A stretch of DNA of 64,000 nt from Ustilaginoidea virens (GCF_000687475.1 NC_057318.1:5766001-5830000), one strand, 5' to 3'; positions 23,851-35,264 are shown, numbered from the stretch's first letter. Notes: generated by a model from the sequence alone, not told the origin. Numbers and translations: made by a program.

Positions 23851-26800
23851 TTAGCAGGCCCTAAGACCTAGTAACTCGCGGAACCTAGTAAATTTAGGGC
23901 CCGGTAGTGGCTTGGTAAGACCGTTAGCAGGCATACTATTAGTAGGTAAGTAGGTTATTTTAACCAAGCCTAGCTGGGCTTGCTCTCTAATATACCGGAA
24001 TTTTAATAGCGTATGCTTAGTGCGAGCATGCTGATTAGGGTCGTTAGAATTCGAAATGGAGCCCTGGTTATCGCAATATAGCGGTATAGGGCGTAAAATA
24101 TCGATTTCTAGCTCCTTATAAAGGTTAGAAAGCTACTGTATCTTACGGATAGTCTTAAGTAGTGCATCAGATTCAGCTTCTAAAGTAGATAGTACTACTA
24201 AGGAGGCTCGCTTAGAACGCCAGCTAATAGGACCATTATTAATAGTAGTAAGGAAGCCTCCAGTAGATTTAGAGGTTTTTTTATAGCCAGCAAAATCGCT
24301 ATCAGAATAAGCGGTTATAATAGGCTATTAGTTGCTTTTAGTAAAGCAAATAGCTAGGTTCTCAGTGCCTTTAAGGTAACTAAAGCTGCCTTTTGCAGCA
24401 TTTAGATATATATTAGTTGCTTTCGATATAAATTGAGAAAGGTATTAGGTAGGAAATGCTAGGTCGGGCCTAGTCATCATTATAAGCCATATTATAGTGC
24501 CAGTAAGGCTCTGATAAAGGCTTTGATTAGTAGGGCTAAGGTCTTTTCTATTAGATTCATTTAGAATCCCTGGTTGAAGTAGAATAAGCTGAGGTTTAGT
24601 ATCCTGTAGGCCGAATTTAGCTAGGACCTCTGCTATATATTGGGCTTGGTGTAGCTATAATAAACCTTCCTTCCTATTTTGTATAATTTATACGCCTAGG
24701 AAGAAGGAAGCCGGACTGCGGTCTTCTATAGTATAGACCTTATGAAATTTCCTTTTTAGCTGGTTAATATAAGTTATATTTGGACTAACTAATAGGCAGT
24801 CGTCAATATAAGTGACGATAAAGGTGTTGGTTTGCTTATTATAAAAGACGGCAGCATTAGAGGCTAAAGGTAAAAAACCTTCACTAGAAATCAGGTCTTT
24901 TAGCCGGTGTTGCTATTCGCGGGGTGCTTGTTTTAGCCCGTATAGGGCCTTCTTTAGTAAAATAGCTTGCTTAATAGAGGGATTAAAGCCGGCTTCTTTA
25001 AGTAAAGTTAGTAGCTATTGCCGTTGAATATTAGACTAAAGCTTACTATCGCTATTAGTTAGTAGTAAGCTCTCTATAAATTCAAGAAATCCGTCAGGAA
25101 TATCTATATAAATAGTCTCAGAAAGTTCGCTATTTAAGAAGGCGCCTATAAAGTCGATCTGCTCTATTTCCTAGTTATTACTAGCAGCCAAAGCCAGTAT
25201 AACCCTCCAGGTAGGTGGGATAGAGGTAGAAGCATAGGTATGCTGAAAGTCTTTTCCTTCGACTTGCATAAAACCCTTAATAACCAATCTAGCCTTATAT
25301 TTTATAGGCTGATTATTGGCATCCTTTTTAACCCGAAAAACAGGCCTATTGCGTATAATTTTCCTATTAATAGGAACGCTAGACTTAGGAATAAATTGGA
25401 AGACTTTAGTATCTAAAAGCTGCTCAAATTCCTTAAATAGTGCCTTTATCTAAAGGTCTTTTTCTTTTTCAGGACTTTGTAGTATATCCTTCCAGCTATT
25501 AGGCGTGCCGTTAGCATTTTTAGCTAGCTTACGCTTCGCTTTATAGCAGGAATCCTATATCAGGTGGTATAAATCTTGATTAGGGAATAAGTCGGTAAGG
25601 CTAGTAGGGTCGGTAGGGCTAGTAGGTATAGCAGGGCTAGCAGGGCCAGCAGGGCTAGGAGAGCTAGTAAGGTCGGCAGGAGTAAGGCTAGTAAGGATAT
25701 CTATAAGGTCATCCTTTGCAGTAGCCGGGGACTGAAGTATATTAGTATGGTCCGGCATGCTTTCCAGGTCATCCGGTATAATATTAGCATTAGTAATATT
25801 AGTAAGGTTAGTAGGGTCAGAAATGCTTTCTAGGTCATCCAGTAAAATAGCAGGTTCTTTACTGCTAGATACCCCCTCTAAACCTGTATTTTGCCCTCTG
25901 TGAAAGTCTCCTTTTAGGCCACTAGAAATAGGGCCTATACCTTTATTTTGGTAGATAAAGGTAATAAAAGTTGTTTTAGTAATAACCTTCTTCTTTAGAA
26001 GGTAGACTAGGTAAGTATTATTACCTAGAGTAGTAAGGAGCCTTCTAGGCTCGGTATGGGGCGCTAATTTGCGGCTTTTTATACGCTTTTCGTGTGGTAT
26101 AAGCACTTCAATAGCTGCTCCAATAGCCCTAAAGTTAATAAGGTTAGGGTAGTGCTCCGGTATTATCTGGTCATAATCCTTTAGTAGCTCCTAATAGGGG
26201 CTAGAAGGTTTGTTAGTAATAGCTGTTATATTTACTAGCATAACAACGCCAGTAATTACAGTAGACCAGAGGTTAGATAGTAGCCTTGACCAGGCTATAG
26301 TAGCACGTAGCCTATTAGCTATAACCCTAATGGACCGCTTAGCTAGGCCGTTTTGTTCGTGAATATATAGGCAAGAGGTATTAAAAGCTATATCCTGTTC
26401 GATAAGCCAATCACTAAGTATTTTATTGATTTCATTTCTACTATTATAGTGGAATTCAACGGGCGTTTTACCATATCTAACCTGTAGGCTCTGTATAAAG
26501 CTCTGTAATGCTTTAAAAACAATAGTGCCTTCCCTATTAGGCAGTAAGTAAAGCCAATAGAATCGGGATTTTCTGTCTACTAATATAAGGGCAACAGGTC
26601 GTTTATTATATAGTGTAGGTGATATAGCAAAAGTATCACCTTCTATAATATCCAGGCATTTAGCTGGATTAGGTATTGCATCTTTAGAAGGTCTTCTAAC
26701 CTTCTTAGCCTGAATATAGGCTAGGCAGCGAAAATCAGCATCTTTAACCTTATTAAGGTTAGGAAGACCAGGGGTATTAGTACAGGTCTTTTTAAGTAGC

Positions 26801-28047
26801 TGAATACCTATATGCCCTAGCCGTATATGCCAAATGCCGGCTAATTGTAATAGCTTCTGATATTCTGTATCAGCAGCTATAGGGGCAGGAGTAGGGCTAG
26901 TAGCTACTACAGGGTTTTCGCTAGTCGTAATAGCGGGTTTTTCGCTAGTTGTAATAGCGGGAGAGTTGATAGTAGGGCTAGTAGCCTCTACAGGTTCCTT
27001 ACTAGTCGCAGTAGTAGGATCATCGCTGGTTATAATAGCGGGCTGGTTAGTAGAAACAGGGGTAATAGTGGTATCTTCAGGATCACTATAATCAGCAGGG
27101 TTAGTAGGGCTGGGGACCTCTACTATTATACTATTAGTAATAGTATAATAGCTGCAAGGTTGATGCAGTAGTGGTGTGTCTATTCCTTTCTGTGGAAGGA
27201 AAAAACCGTATTTTTCAAAGTTAAAAATACCGATGCATTTACGGCTTGCTGACCAAAGCTGATTTTTAATTAGTACCCCTTTAGCGGCATAGTGCTTTAC
27301 ACCGCTAATGATGTTAATATCCAAGGTAGGAATGTATAGTGCATTCTTGAGCTCTATAATACCCCATTTGGTAGGATTAACGCCCTGTAGCACAGTAAAT
27401 CGTGCTGTGCCCCAACCAATAGGGGAAATAGGGCTACCACCAGTAGTAATTATAGGCTTATCATCCTTTTCAAAATAGTAAAAAGTGGTGAAATGCTTCT
27501 TATTATTAACAATATGATAAGTAGAGCCTGTATCGTAAAGGAGGGCATCCTTAGGGGTCCTACCGCCTAATTTAGCACTATAGCTTATATCAGTGGATAT
27601 AGTGGTAGAAGAAGAAGAATAGGATATATTAGTATCCTGGGTATTATAATTGCCTATAATAAAGGACTCGAAATTTTGCTGTCTGCTGCTAGAGTCCCGT
27701 TTCTTCTTCTGTTGCTGCTTCTTTTTCCTATTATTAGTAGAATTATTCTTGCTATTATTAGTAGAAGCGGCATTAGTAGTAGTAGGGCTAGTAGCCTCTA
27801 CAGGGTCCTTACTGTTCATATTAGTAGGACCGGAGATAGTAGGGCTAGTAGCCTCTACCAGTTCCTTGCTAATTATAATAGTAGGAACGTTACTATTTTG
27901 CCTACTAACTAAGCCTTGTATAAGGATAGTTAGGGTGTTCATCTGGGACTTTATATAGTCCATATCTAGCTGTAGTTGTACAGTAAGATCAGCTTTAGAG
28001 TCGGAATCCAAAGTGGCCTTATAAGTGGAAGGCCTAGACTGTGTCAT
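23851..28047 (-). pseudogene. Copia B#1 gag(deleted)-pol polyprotein, about eleven premature stops
   Basis: ATG at 28,047 to TAA at 23,851 is 4,197 nt in one phase. The first 618 codons (to 26,191) are open and cover a short Gag N-terminus (about 55 residues), K/Q-rich tail, protease with intact D-T-G-S, the integrase zinc region (H-I-R-L-G-H-I-G, C-L-A-Y near 26,720-26,840) and most of the core. A second open run of 183 codons (25,555-26,106) ends the integrase and enters a P/T/S-rich linker. RT has intact Y-I-D-D (24,799-24,812), then RNase H and H-A-R-T-K-H. The core glutamate is followed by K-R-S, where B#2 has E-R-S. In B#2 the gag core lies between residues matching 43 and about 85 here; B#1 instead has E-A-T-S-P-T repeats. 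Confidence 0.88.
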
Positions 28048-28199
28048 TATAGTGGTTAAAAGTAGTTAAAAATGGTGCCAATAGCTGTAGGAACAGATGA
28101 ATAACCAGCTGAATAGCTAGCAAAATAGTCGAATAACTGGTAAAATAGCCAGTAAATATAGTGGCTAGTAGCCTACTATAAAAGGTAACCGCAGAGTAT

Positions 28200-28600
28200 A
28201 GCGGCAGGTCTCAATATAAAAGCACAGATGCCGTAGGCGTTGTGCAAGTCCGTATTATAGCGTTGGTGTTCAAGGTGCTTATATAGTGCCGTAATATAAA
28301 GGTACCGTAAGTACCGTAGGTGCCGTAAATGCCGTAGAAGCCAGGTGCCGTAAGTGCCGTACCAAAGGTGCTATAAGTGGGAGAGTATAACAGGTGCCGT
28401 ATAGTGCAGTAGGTATCGTGCACTAGGTGTAAAAGTGTTATACAGTGGTATAGTGTAGTAGATATTACACTATAAAATCCGTAGGTGCCGTAGGTTACTC
28501 CAAAAATAACGTAAGGTTACGCTAAAAGTGCCGTGAGGTTACGCCGTAAGTTGCCGTTAGGTACGCCATTAATTGCCGCAGGGTAATGCCGTAGGTAATA
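28200..28600 (-). repeat. Leader minisatellite of Copia B#1
   Basis: Between primer site and gag ATG, units related to CGGCACCTA (here TAGGTGCCG) recur every 9-10 bases, interspersed with GCCGTAAG variants. The homologous array in B#2 is at 31,080-31,440. Confidence 0.75.
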
Positions 28601-28728
28601 AAGGGTAAGCCAAAGGTAATAAGGGTAAGCCGAGGATACCAAAGGATAGCTATATTAGTAGTACTAATAAGTAAGAGAGACCAAGGGGTGAACACAAAAG
28701 AGGTAGGGTAAAAACAAAGAAGTAAAAA

Positions 28729-28743
28729 CCCGGGCTCATAACC
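28729..28743 (-). other. Primer binding site, B#1
   Basis: Minus strand GGTTATGAGCCCGGG next to the duplicated U5. It is the undamaged form of the A/B primer site and is complementary to the anticodon arm of a Met tRNA. Confidence 0.75.
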
Positions 28744-28912
28744 TATTGCAATTTTTAAGGTCACTATAAAAGCAGAGCCTTACTAGCTAGCTAGATGGCA
28801 TAAGACTGTCTGCGACCTGTGAACTAATCTTAGTGTAATACTAGATTTTTCACTAAGTCCTGAGACTATACAAGTGCTATAAAGCAGAGCAAGTGTAAAG
28901 GCAAGGCAAATA
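28744..28912 (-). repeat. Extra partial copy of the LTR inner end (169 bp), B#1
   Basis: Repeats the last 169 bp of the LTR (matching 28,913-29,081) and sits between the full 5' LTR and the primer site. It matches the 3' LTR slightly better than the neighbouring full LTR, for example TTTTTAAGG against TCTCAAGG. See findings. Confidence 0.88.
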
Positions 28913-29652
28913 TATTGCAATTCTCAAGGTCACTATAAAAGCAGAGCCTTACTAGCTAGCTAGATGGCACGAGACTGTCTGCGACCTGTGAACTAATCTT
29001 AGTATAATACTAGATTTTTCACCAAGTCCTAAGACTATACAAGTGCTATAAAGCAGGGCAAGTGTAAAGGCAAGGCAAATATAAGATAACCAGAAAACGC
29101 AGGGAAGGTAAGAAGTTAAGAGGCATATAGTGCATTAACAGACTCGATTGTGCTACCCTTCTACTATCTAGAAAGAAGGGGAAAAGCTATCCTATATATA
29201 CACGAAGGAGGGGTGGGCCCAGGCATCCAAGGTAGCCAGTAAGAAAGCTCCCCGTAATGCTCGCTATGCCACGTATATAATACGTCAGCAGCCCCACTAT
29301 ATCCAGCCTTTCCAACCACCCTAACCACCGCACTAGTAATTAGCCACCACGCTAGTGACTAACCACCACGCTAGTGACTACCTACCACACTAGTGGACTA
29401 GCCACCACACTAGTAGGCCGCCACCATACTAGTAGGCCCACCACGCTAATTTAGCAATGCCACACCTTTTTTAATAAGGCCTACCTTACTTGATATACAG
29501 TAAATAATCCACTGAAAATCCTAAGGTAAAAGGCAAAGGCCTAAGGTTGGTAAGACTACCGTAAGTCCAAGAGGCGGTATAAGGACTAGAAGGTCAGTAA
29601 GCCAGTAGGGCATTAGGCCAGCAGCCTAGTAGGCTACTATAGGATTTTAACA
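28913..29652 (-). repeat. 5' LTR of Copia B#1
   Basis: 740 bp, TTGCAATA end at 28,913 and TGTTAAAATC end at 29,652, followed by the ACTAT duplication. Confidence 0.92.
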
Positions 29653-30172
29653 ACTATCTATCCCTACTATAGAGGCAGACCTAATAAAGGTTTAGCCGGA
29701 CTTAATAGGAGATCGGCCGGCTATAGACTTAGGTATAATAGAGGATATACTAATAGCAGCTTTATCGATTAAAGTCTTTTTACTTAGCGGCTTTTAATTC
29801 TTTACCGATACATACCTATAGGCGCTTTAAGACTAGGCTATAGCTAAAAATAAATTATATTAGGCTTAATAGAAGGCTATAGCGAATAAAGAATGATAAT
29901 TCCCTATAGAGGTAAAGACTAAAGAGTAGATTATAGATTATACCCTAAACGCCTATAGAGTGCTACTCTACTAGGGCTAGATTTAGCTCCCTTTGTTTAA
30001 GCCGCTAATAACTATAGTAATCTAACGATATTATAACTCCCCTACTCTAGAGTACCTAAGGAAGAATATAATCTTCTAACTCTTATAATAGGACTACTAC
30101 TTTAATAATATATTATCTAAGGTAGCTTAGTTTATTCGGAATTATTAATACCGCAGGGTATATAAAAGCTAT
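29653..30172 (+). pseudogene. Gypsy G2 spacer and integrase zinc-finger fragment
   Basis: Decayed frame ending in the Gypsy integrase N-terminal domain: S-P-T-L-E-Y-L-R-K-N-I then D-Y-Y-F-N-N-I-L-S-K-V-A and R-R-V-Y-K-S-Y. These correspond to the conserved D-Y-Y-W-P-x-M, V-x-x-F-V-x-x-C-x-x-C and K-x-x-x stretch; the zinc ligands are partly lost to mutation. It is cut by B#2 just after this domain, and the catalytic core continues at 45,579. Confidence 0.78.
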
Positions 30173-30923
30173 TGTTAAAATCCTATAGTAGCCTATTAGG
30201 CTGCTGGCCTAATGCCCTACTGGTCTACTAACCTTCTGGCCCTTATACCGTCTTTTAGACTTATGGTGGTCTTACCAACCCAGGCCCTTGCCTTTTACCT
30301 TAAGGATTTTCAGTGGATTATTTACTGTATATCAAGTAAGGTAGGCCTTAAGGTAGGCCTTGTTAAAAAGGTGTGGCATTGCTAAATTAGCGTGGTGGGT
30401 CTACTAGCGTGGTGGCTAGTCCACTAGTGTAGTGGGTAGTCTACTAGTGTAGTGGGTAGTCACTAGCGTGGTGGCTAGTTACTAGTGCGGTGACTAGTTA
30501 CTAGTGCGGTGGTTAGGGTGGTTGAAAAGGCCCGATATAGTGGGGCTGCTGACGTATTATATACGTGGCATAGCGAGCATTACGGGGAGCTTTCTTACTG
30601 GCTACCCTGGATGCCTGGGCCCACCCCTCCTTCGTGTATATATAGGATAGCTTTCCCCCTTCTTTCTAGATAGTAGAAGGGTAGCACAATCGAGTCTGTT
30701 AATGCACTATATGCCTCTTAACTTCCACCTTCCCTGCGTTTCTGGTTATCTTATATTTGCCTTGCCTTTACACTTGCCCTACTTTATAGCACTTGTATAG
30801 TCTTAGGACTTGGTGAAAAATCTAGTATTTATACTAAGACTAGTTCACAGGTCGCAGACAGTCTTATGCCATCTAGCTAGCTAGTAAGGCTCTGCTTTTA
30901 TAGTGACCTTGAGAATTGCAATA
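30173..30923 (+). repeat. 5' LTR of Copia B#2
   Basis: 751 bp, TGTTAAAATC to TTGCAATA. A tandem array of CACTAGTG-containing units with GTGGTGG spacers lies at about 30,395-30,515. Confidence 0.93.
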
Positions 30924-30937
30924 GGTTATGAGCCCGG
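30924..30937 (+). other. Primer binding site, B#2
   Basis: GGTTATGAGCCCGG immediately inside the 5' LTR, matching the Met-tRNA anticodon arm complement. Confidence 0.75.
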
Positions 30938-31079
30938 TTTTACTTCTTTATTTTAACCCTACCTTTTTGTGTTCACCCCTTAGTCTCTTTTGCTTATTAG
31001 TACTACTAATATAGCTATCCTTTAGTATCTTTGGCTTACCCTTATTAACTTCGGCTTACCTATTATCACCTTTGGCTTA

Positions 31080-31440
31080 CCCTTATTACCTACGGTATTA
31101 CCCTGCGGCAATTAACGGCGTACCTAACGGCAACTTACGGCGTAACCTCACGGCACTTTTAGCGTAACCTTACGTTATTTTCGGCGTAACCTACGGCACC
31201 TACGGATTTTATAGTGTGATATCTACCATACTATACTACTATATAATACCTTTGCACCTAGTGTACGACACCTACTGCACTGTACGGCACCTGTTATACT
31301 CTTCCACTTATAACACTTTTGGTACGGTATTTACGGCACCTTTTATATTACGGCACCTATAGCACCTACGGCACCTACGGCACCTACGGCACTTACGGCA
31401 CCTTTATATTACGGCACCATATAAGCACCTTGAATACCAA
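31080..31440 (+). repeat. Leader minisatellite of Copia B#2
   Basis: Degenerate copies of a CGGCACCTA unit, tightest at 31,332-31,420, lie in the roughly 750-bp untranslated leader before gag. Interrupting TTTATATTA blocks recur between sub-arrays. Confidence 0.78.
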
Positions 31441-31687
31441 CGCTATAATACGGACTTGCACAATGCCTACGGCATCCGTGCTTTTTTATATTGAGACCTG
31501 CCGCTATATTCTGCGGTTACCTTTTATAGTAGGCTACTAGCCACTATATTTACTAGCTGTCTAGCTAGTTACTCGGCTATTTTACCAGTTATTCGACTAT
31601 TTTGCTAGCTATTTAGCTAGTTATTCCTCTGTTTTTACAACTATCGGCACCATTTTTCAACGGATTTTTAAACCCTTTTTGCCCACT

Positions 31688-33151
31688 ATGGCAGAGTCAG
31701 GATCCTATAAGGTCCCTGAATCCGATACTGAAGTTGATACTAATGCACAGCTACAGCTAGATATGGACGATATGAAATCCCAGATGAATATACTAACTGA
31801 CCTTATATAGGGCCTAGTTAGTAGGCAAAATAACGACACCTAGGCTACCCAGGCTACTAATAAGAAGCCTACTAAAGCCACTGAAGCTGGACCTTCCACT
31901 AAGACTACCACTAAAGATGATAATAGTGAAGCTGACGTTATGGAAATCGACTAACCTTCTACTCCTATAAAATATAAGGGTAAAGAGCCTATTTATATAA
32001 CGCCACCAACAACTATCACCAACTAAATTAGTGATGGGGCTATTAAGGAATTAGCTAAGACTGCCAACCGCTTTAAGGAGTCCTAAAAGCTAAAAAGCCC
32101 CTATAATTTCGACTAGTAGAAGCAGGCCCTTACAATACAACTCAGGGCCTTTAAAATAGCTAATTTTATCAACGACCCCTCTATAGCAAGGCACTTTGAT
32201 GAGTCTGAGCAGGCACTTTTACTATTAATGCTAAAGAATAGCTGTGGTGAAGAAGCTGCAGAGGCTATAGACTGGTGTAATGACCCAGAGGAAGCCTACA
32301 TTTTACTGGTGGCCTAGTACTGCCACTCACCAGAAGTACAGTAGGCATACTTATACCCTACGTTTCACACCCTTACATTTACCAGTTATAAAGGCACTTT
32401 GGAGGCTTTTAATAGCGAATTTAATAGCTATATATCTCGCCTTAGAATCCTAGGTTCTAAGATCGACTCTTTTAATTAAGTTAATTAGTATCTTTGGGCT
32501 GTAGACGGGGTATTTACCTGCTGGACTGAACGCTAACGCTCTATAATTAGGGCTTATAGCGCCTAAGGTGTTATTAACAGCAGCAAATTTAACCTCTAGT
32601 ATTTTATGGTTGACCTACTAGAAGAACAGCGTTCTAAAGGGTCTAATAAGGTAGCTGCTAATAATAACCCTAAGCAGCTTAAGGCTTCTAAGGACTCTAA
32701 GAATAAAGGGTCTACTAATGCCGCTTCTACTACTAATAATAGCAAGAATAATTCTACTAATAATAGGAAAAAGAAGCAGCAACAGAAGAAGAAACAGGAC
32801 TGCAGCAAATAGCAAGATATTGAGGCTTTTATTATAGGCAACTATAATACTCAGGATATTAATATATTTTATTCTTCTTCCTCTATATCCACTAATATAA
32901 GCTATAGTGCTAAATCAGGCGGTAGGACCCCTAAGGATGCCCTCCTTTACGATATAGGCTCTACTTATTATATTATTAATAATAAGAAGCATTTCACCAC
33001 TTTTCACTACTTTGAGAAGGATAATAAGCCTGTTATTACTACTAGTAGTGGCCTTATTTCCCCTACTGGTTGGGGCACAGCACGATTTACTATGCTATAG
33101 GGCGTTAATCCCACCAAATAGGGTATTATAGAGCTCAAAAATGCCCTATAT
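31688..33151 (+). pseudogene. Copia B#2 gag and protease, RIP-inactivated
   Basis: ATG at 31,688 opens a frame with Gag N-terminus (Q-L-Q-L-D-M-D), then I-K-E-L-A-K-T-A-N-R-F-K-E-S (also present in A#2 Gag as a similar motif) and the core to about 32,600. A K/Q/N-rich basic tail follows (to 32,810). The protease region follows, with D-I-G-S at the active site (about 32,950), where B#1 has D-T-G-S. Stops are TAA/TAG. G1#1 entered after codons for L-K-N-A-L-Y, and the frame resumes at 41,217 with the same residues as in B#1. Confidence 0.85.
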
Positions 33152-33393
33152 TGTAAAGGACTAGCCCTAGGGCTACTGCAAATAGGCGTCGAATAAATAT
33201 ATTAAATAGACTAAGGAGGAAAAGAAGAGGACCCGAATAGGGGCCTCTGAGTAGTCTATTTATGCCCGTATATAGCACGGGCCGAGTCCTTAGCGAGCCC
33301 TCGTGACCCTATGCCGATACTCCTTAGGCTAATCGCAGGCACAGCCTGAGTCCTAGCCATATTGTAGCGCGGGCATAGCCCGAGCCCGTAATA
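33152..33393 (-). repeat. 3' LTR of Gypsy G1#1
   Basis: 242 bp from TGTAAAGGAC to GCCCGTAATA on the plus strand; its partner ends GTGACA. Its reverse complement is related to the G2 3' LTR (46,797-47,059). Confidence 0.9.
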
Positions 33394-33407
33394 TACCCCC
33401 CTCCTCC
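33394..33407 (-). other. Polypurine tract, G1#1
   Basis: Minus strand GGAGGAGGGGGGTA directly abutting the 3' LTR, similar to the GAAGGGGGG tract of G2 before 46,797. Confidence 0.75.
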
Positions 33408-34069
33408 GCCTCAGAATCGGAAAAATCGCCTTCTATTATTAATTAGTACTCTACTAGGGACTAATCATATCGCCGATTATTATACCGCGATATCCTCAAA
33501 TCTATATATAGGCCAATTGCCAGGTATAGGAAGGATTCGTCTGTAAGTATAGTGGATATAGCCATACAATTAATAGGAGTCGTATAATCGTCAATTAGGA
33601 ATAGTATAGTAGAAACGCATAGAAGTTCGTCGTCGTGCCGCTAGCTAGAGGTTGACCGGTGCAGCTAGGGACGTTATAAAAAATTTTTTGCTAGCTGCCG
33701 GCTAGAAATCTCCCTATAGTCTTTATTATTTTTCGCTAGGGGCTCTTTTCCTTCTTCCCTTCTTCTTATTAAGGCCATTACTAAGCATTAAAGGTCCCTA
33801 TTATCATAAGTTTTTATCCCGCATTAAGCTTATATTATATACTAATCGGTTGAAGCATTATTTCCGCCCCTTCCGCATTAGTATTCCTTACCGAATTCTA
33901 TCTCTATTGCAACCGGCTACTAACTCCTTTCGTAGTAAGACCTAATCTAGCCTATACGTAAAGCCTATTAGTAAGTCTTAAGTCCCTACCTATATCGCAA
34001 GCGTCTCGTACTAACCCTATATAGAACCCGAATATATCCTCGTCTGCTACTAGTAGTGCCCCTATTAGG

Positions 34070-35158
34070 GGGGAATCGGATCCTACTCGTCCCTAAAAGC
34101 TACGCCGCGCTACTAATAACTATCTTTTAGAGGGGGACTCTTCGGATAAAGAGTATTAATATGCAAAAAATAAAGAGTTCCTATGCGATAGATATACTAA
34201 ACGTATATAAGCGACCGGAGAGCTACCTATTTATAAGTATTATAGAAGAGCAAAAGGGTATAAAAGCTGCGCTAATTCCTACGCATCCTACGTATAGCTT
34301 GATTAACATCTCGCGGGGAACCCTATATTATAACGCATCCTATATAATTAGATTAAGGCAGTAAAAGAGGGGAGGGCCGTTATAAAGCCTGCCTATCTTA
34401 AGACGGATATATAGAAAGCGTATACCGTTATCCTAACCCCCGAGTTTCAGGCTTTAAATAATTAATAGTATCGTGCTTTTGCTGCCGAATAGGTGGCCCC
34501 CCGTGCCCTACATTTGGCATTTAGGCCATAAGATGCCTCCGGTATGGTTTCTACTATATCCGCAGTATTAACACCCTCCTAGCGCTAGGCTAAATCTATT
34601 ATGGATCTCGCCCCTATACTAAATATTATAAGGGAAATGCAAATAGAAGCCTGGGAATATTATGCTAGGATAAAGTAGTATTAGGTTAAAGCTTAACGTC
34701 TTTAGCTGCCCCTGCCCCTATTTTATCCCGCCCTCCCTGCGTATTATACAGAGGGGGAACTATTATACGACTAAGGCGGCTAATACTATATAGAGGCTCT
34801 GCCGCCGCTAGCGTAAAGTTATCTGCCGCAACCCCTATAATAGTAGGTAGAACCTACTTTATAGCCCCCTATGCCCTCGCTGTCTTTATCGCAGCTACTA
34901 CCGTAAATGCCGTATTGCCCGGCCCTATCTCGTTAAAGGGTCTTATCGTCTCTTAATACGCCCCCGCTATATTTGCCTTATAGTAGCCTATAGACTCTAT
35001 CACGTTATAGACGCATAGGGAACTATCCCTATCTAATATATAGTCTATATACGCGCCCTGCCTTATAAGGACCCCCGCTACTATTAGCCTATACACTATC
35101 GTAGGGATAAAAGAAGGCTTAGGGAGATAGAGAGTGGCCCTAAGAGGGGGCATATTAG
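34070..35158 (+). pseudogene. Antisense RIP-decayed ORF inside Gypsy G1#1, unknown product
   Basis: On the strand opposite to gag-pol, one frame from about 34,070 to the TAG at 35,156 has only TAA/TAG interruptions (roughly 30, none TGA). Reading them as former Q or W gives a protein-like sequence: E-G-D-S-S-D-K-E-Y near 34,130; R-A-F-A-A-E-x-V-A-P-R-A-L-H-L-A-F-R-P near 34,490; M-D-L-A-P-I-L-N-I-I-R-E-M near 34,610; E-A-W-E-Y-Y-A-R-I-K near 34,660; and a tyrosine/proline-rich C-terminus. I recognise no family. The frame may extend upstream to a TGA at 33,851, but frame choice there is ambiguous. The matching interval in G2 is under 100 bp, so this is an added gene or captured sequence. RIP depletes TGA too, so the missing TGA is only partial evidence. 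Confidence 0.5.
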
Positions 35159-35264
35159 GGGTAAGCCTATATTAGCCCCGGTTTAGTTTATTATATTTTT
35201 TTTTTTTAAAGTATTTTTATTATTTTATATTTTGCTTATAATGGTAGGCATTTAGCATTATTTA

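Larger units (their letters stand above)
22997..29652 (-). mobile_element. Copia retrotransposon B#1, least damaged copy, gag-deleted
   Basis: 6,656 bp on the minus strand with a perfect ACTAT duplication (22,992-22,996 and 29,653-29,657). The left (3') LTR is 740 bp. The right (5') LTR is 740 bp plus an extra 169-bp copy of its inner end. The coding region is a single frame with few stops, but about 0.75 kb of the gag core is missing relative to B#2. It probably depended on a full-length relative for particles. Confidence 0.94.

Noticed and set aside
27650..27958. 102-codon plus-strand frame rich in L/F/V
   Set aside because: Antisense of the K/Q/N-rich Gag tail of B#1. The same artefact occurs at 32,596-32,841.
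28200..28600. Regular short repeats resembling a CRISPR array
   Set aside because: Units are 9-10 bp, degenerate and without spacers, inside a retrotransposon leader of a fungus.
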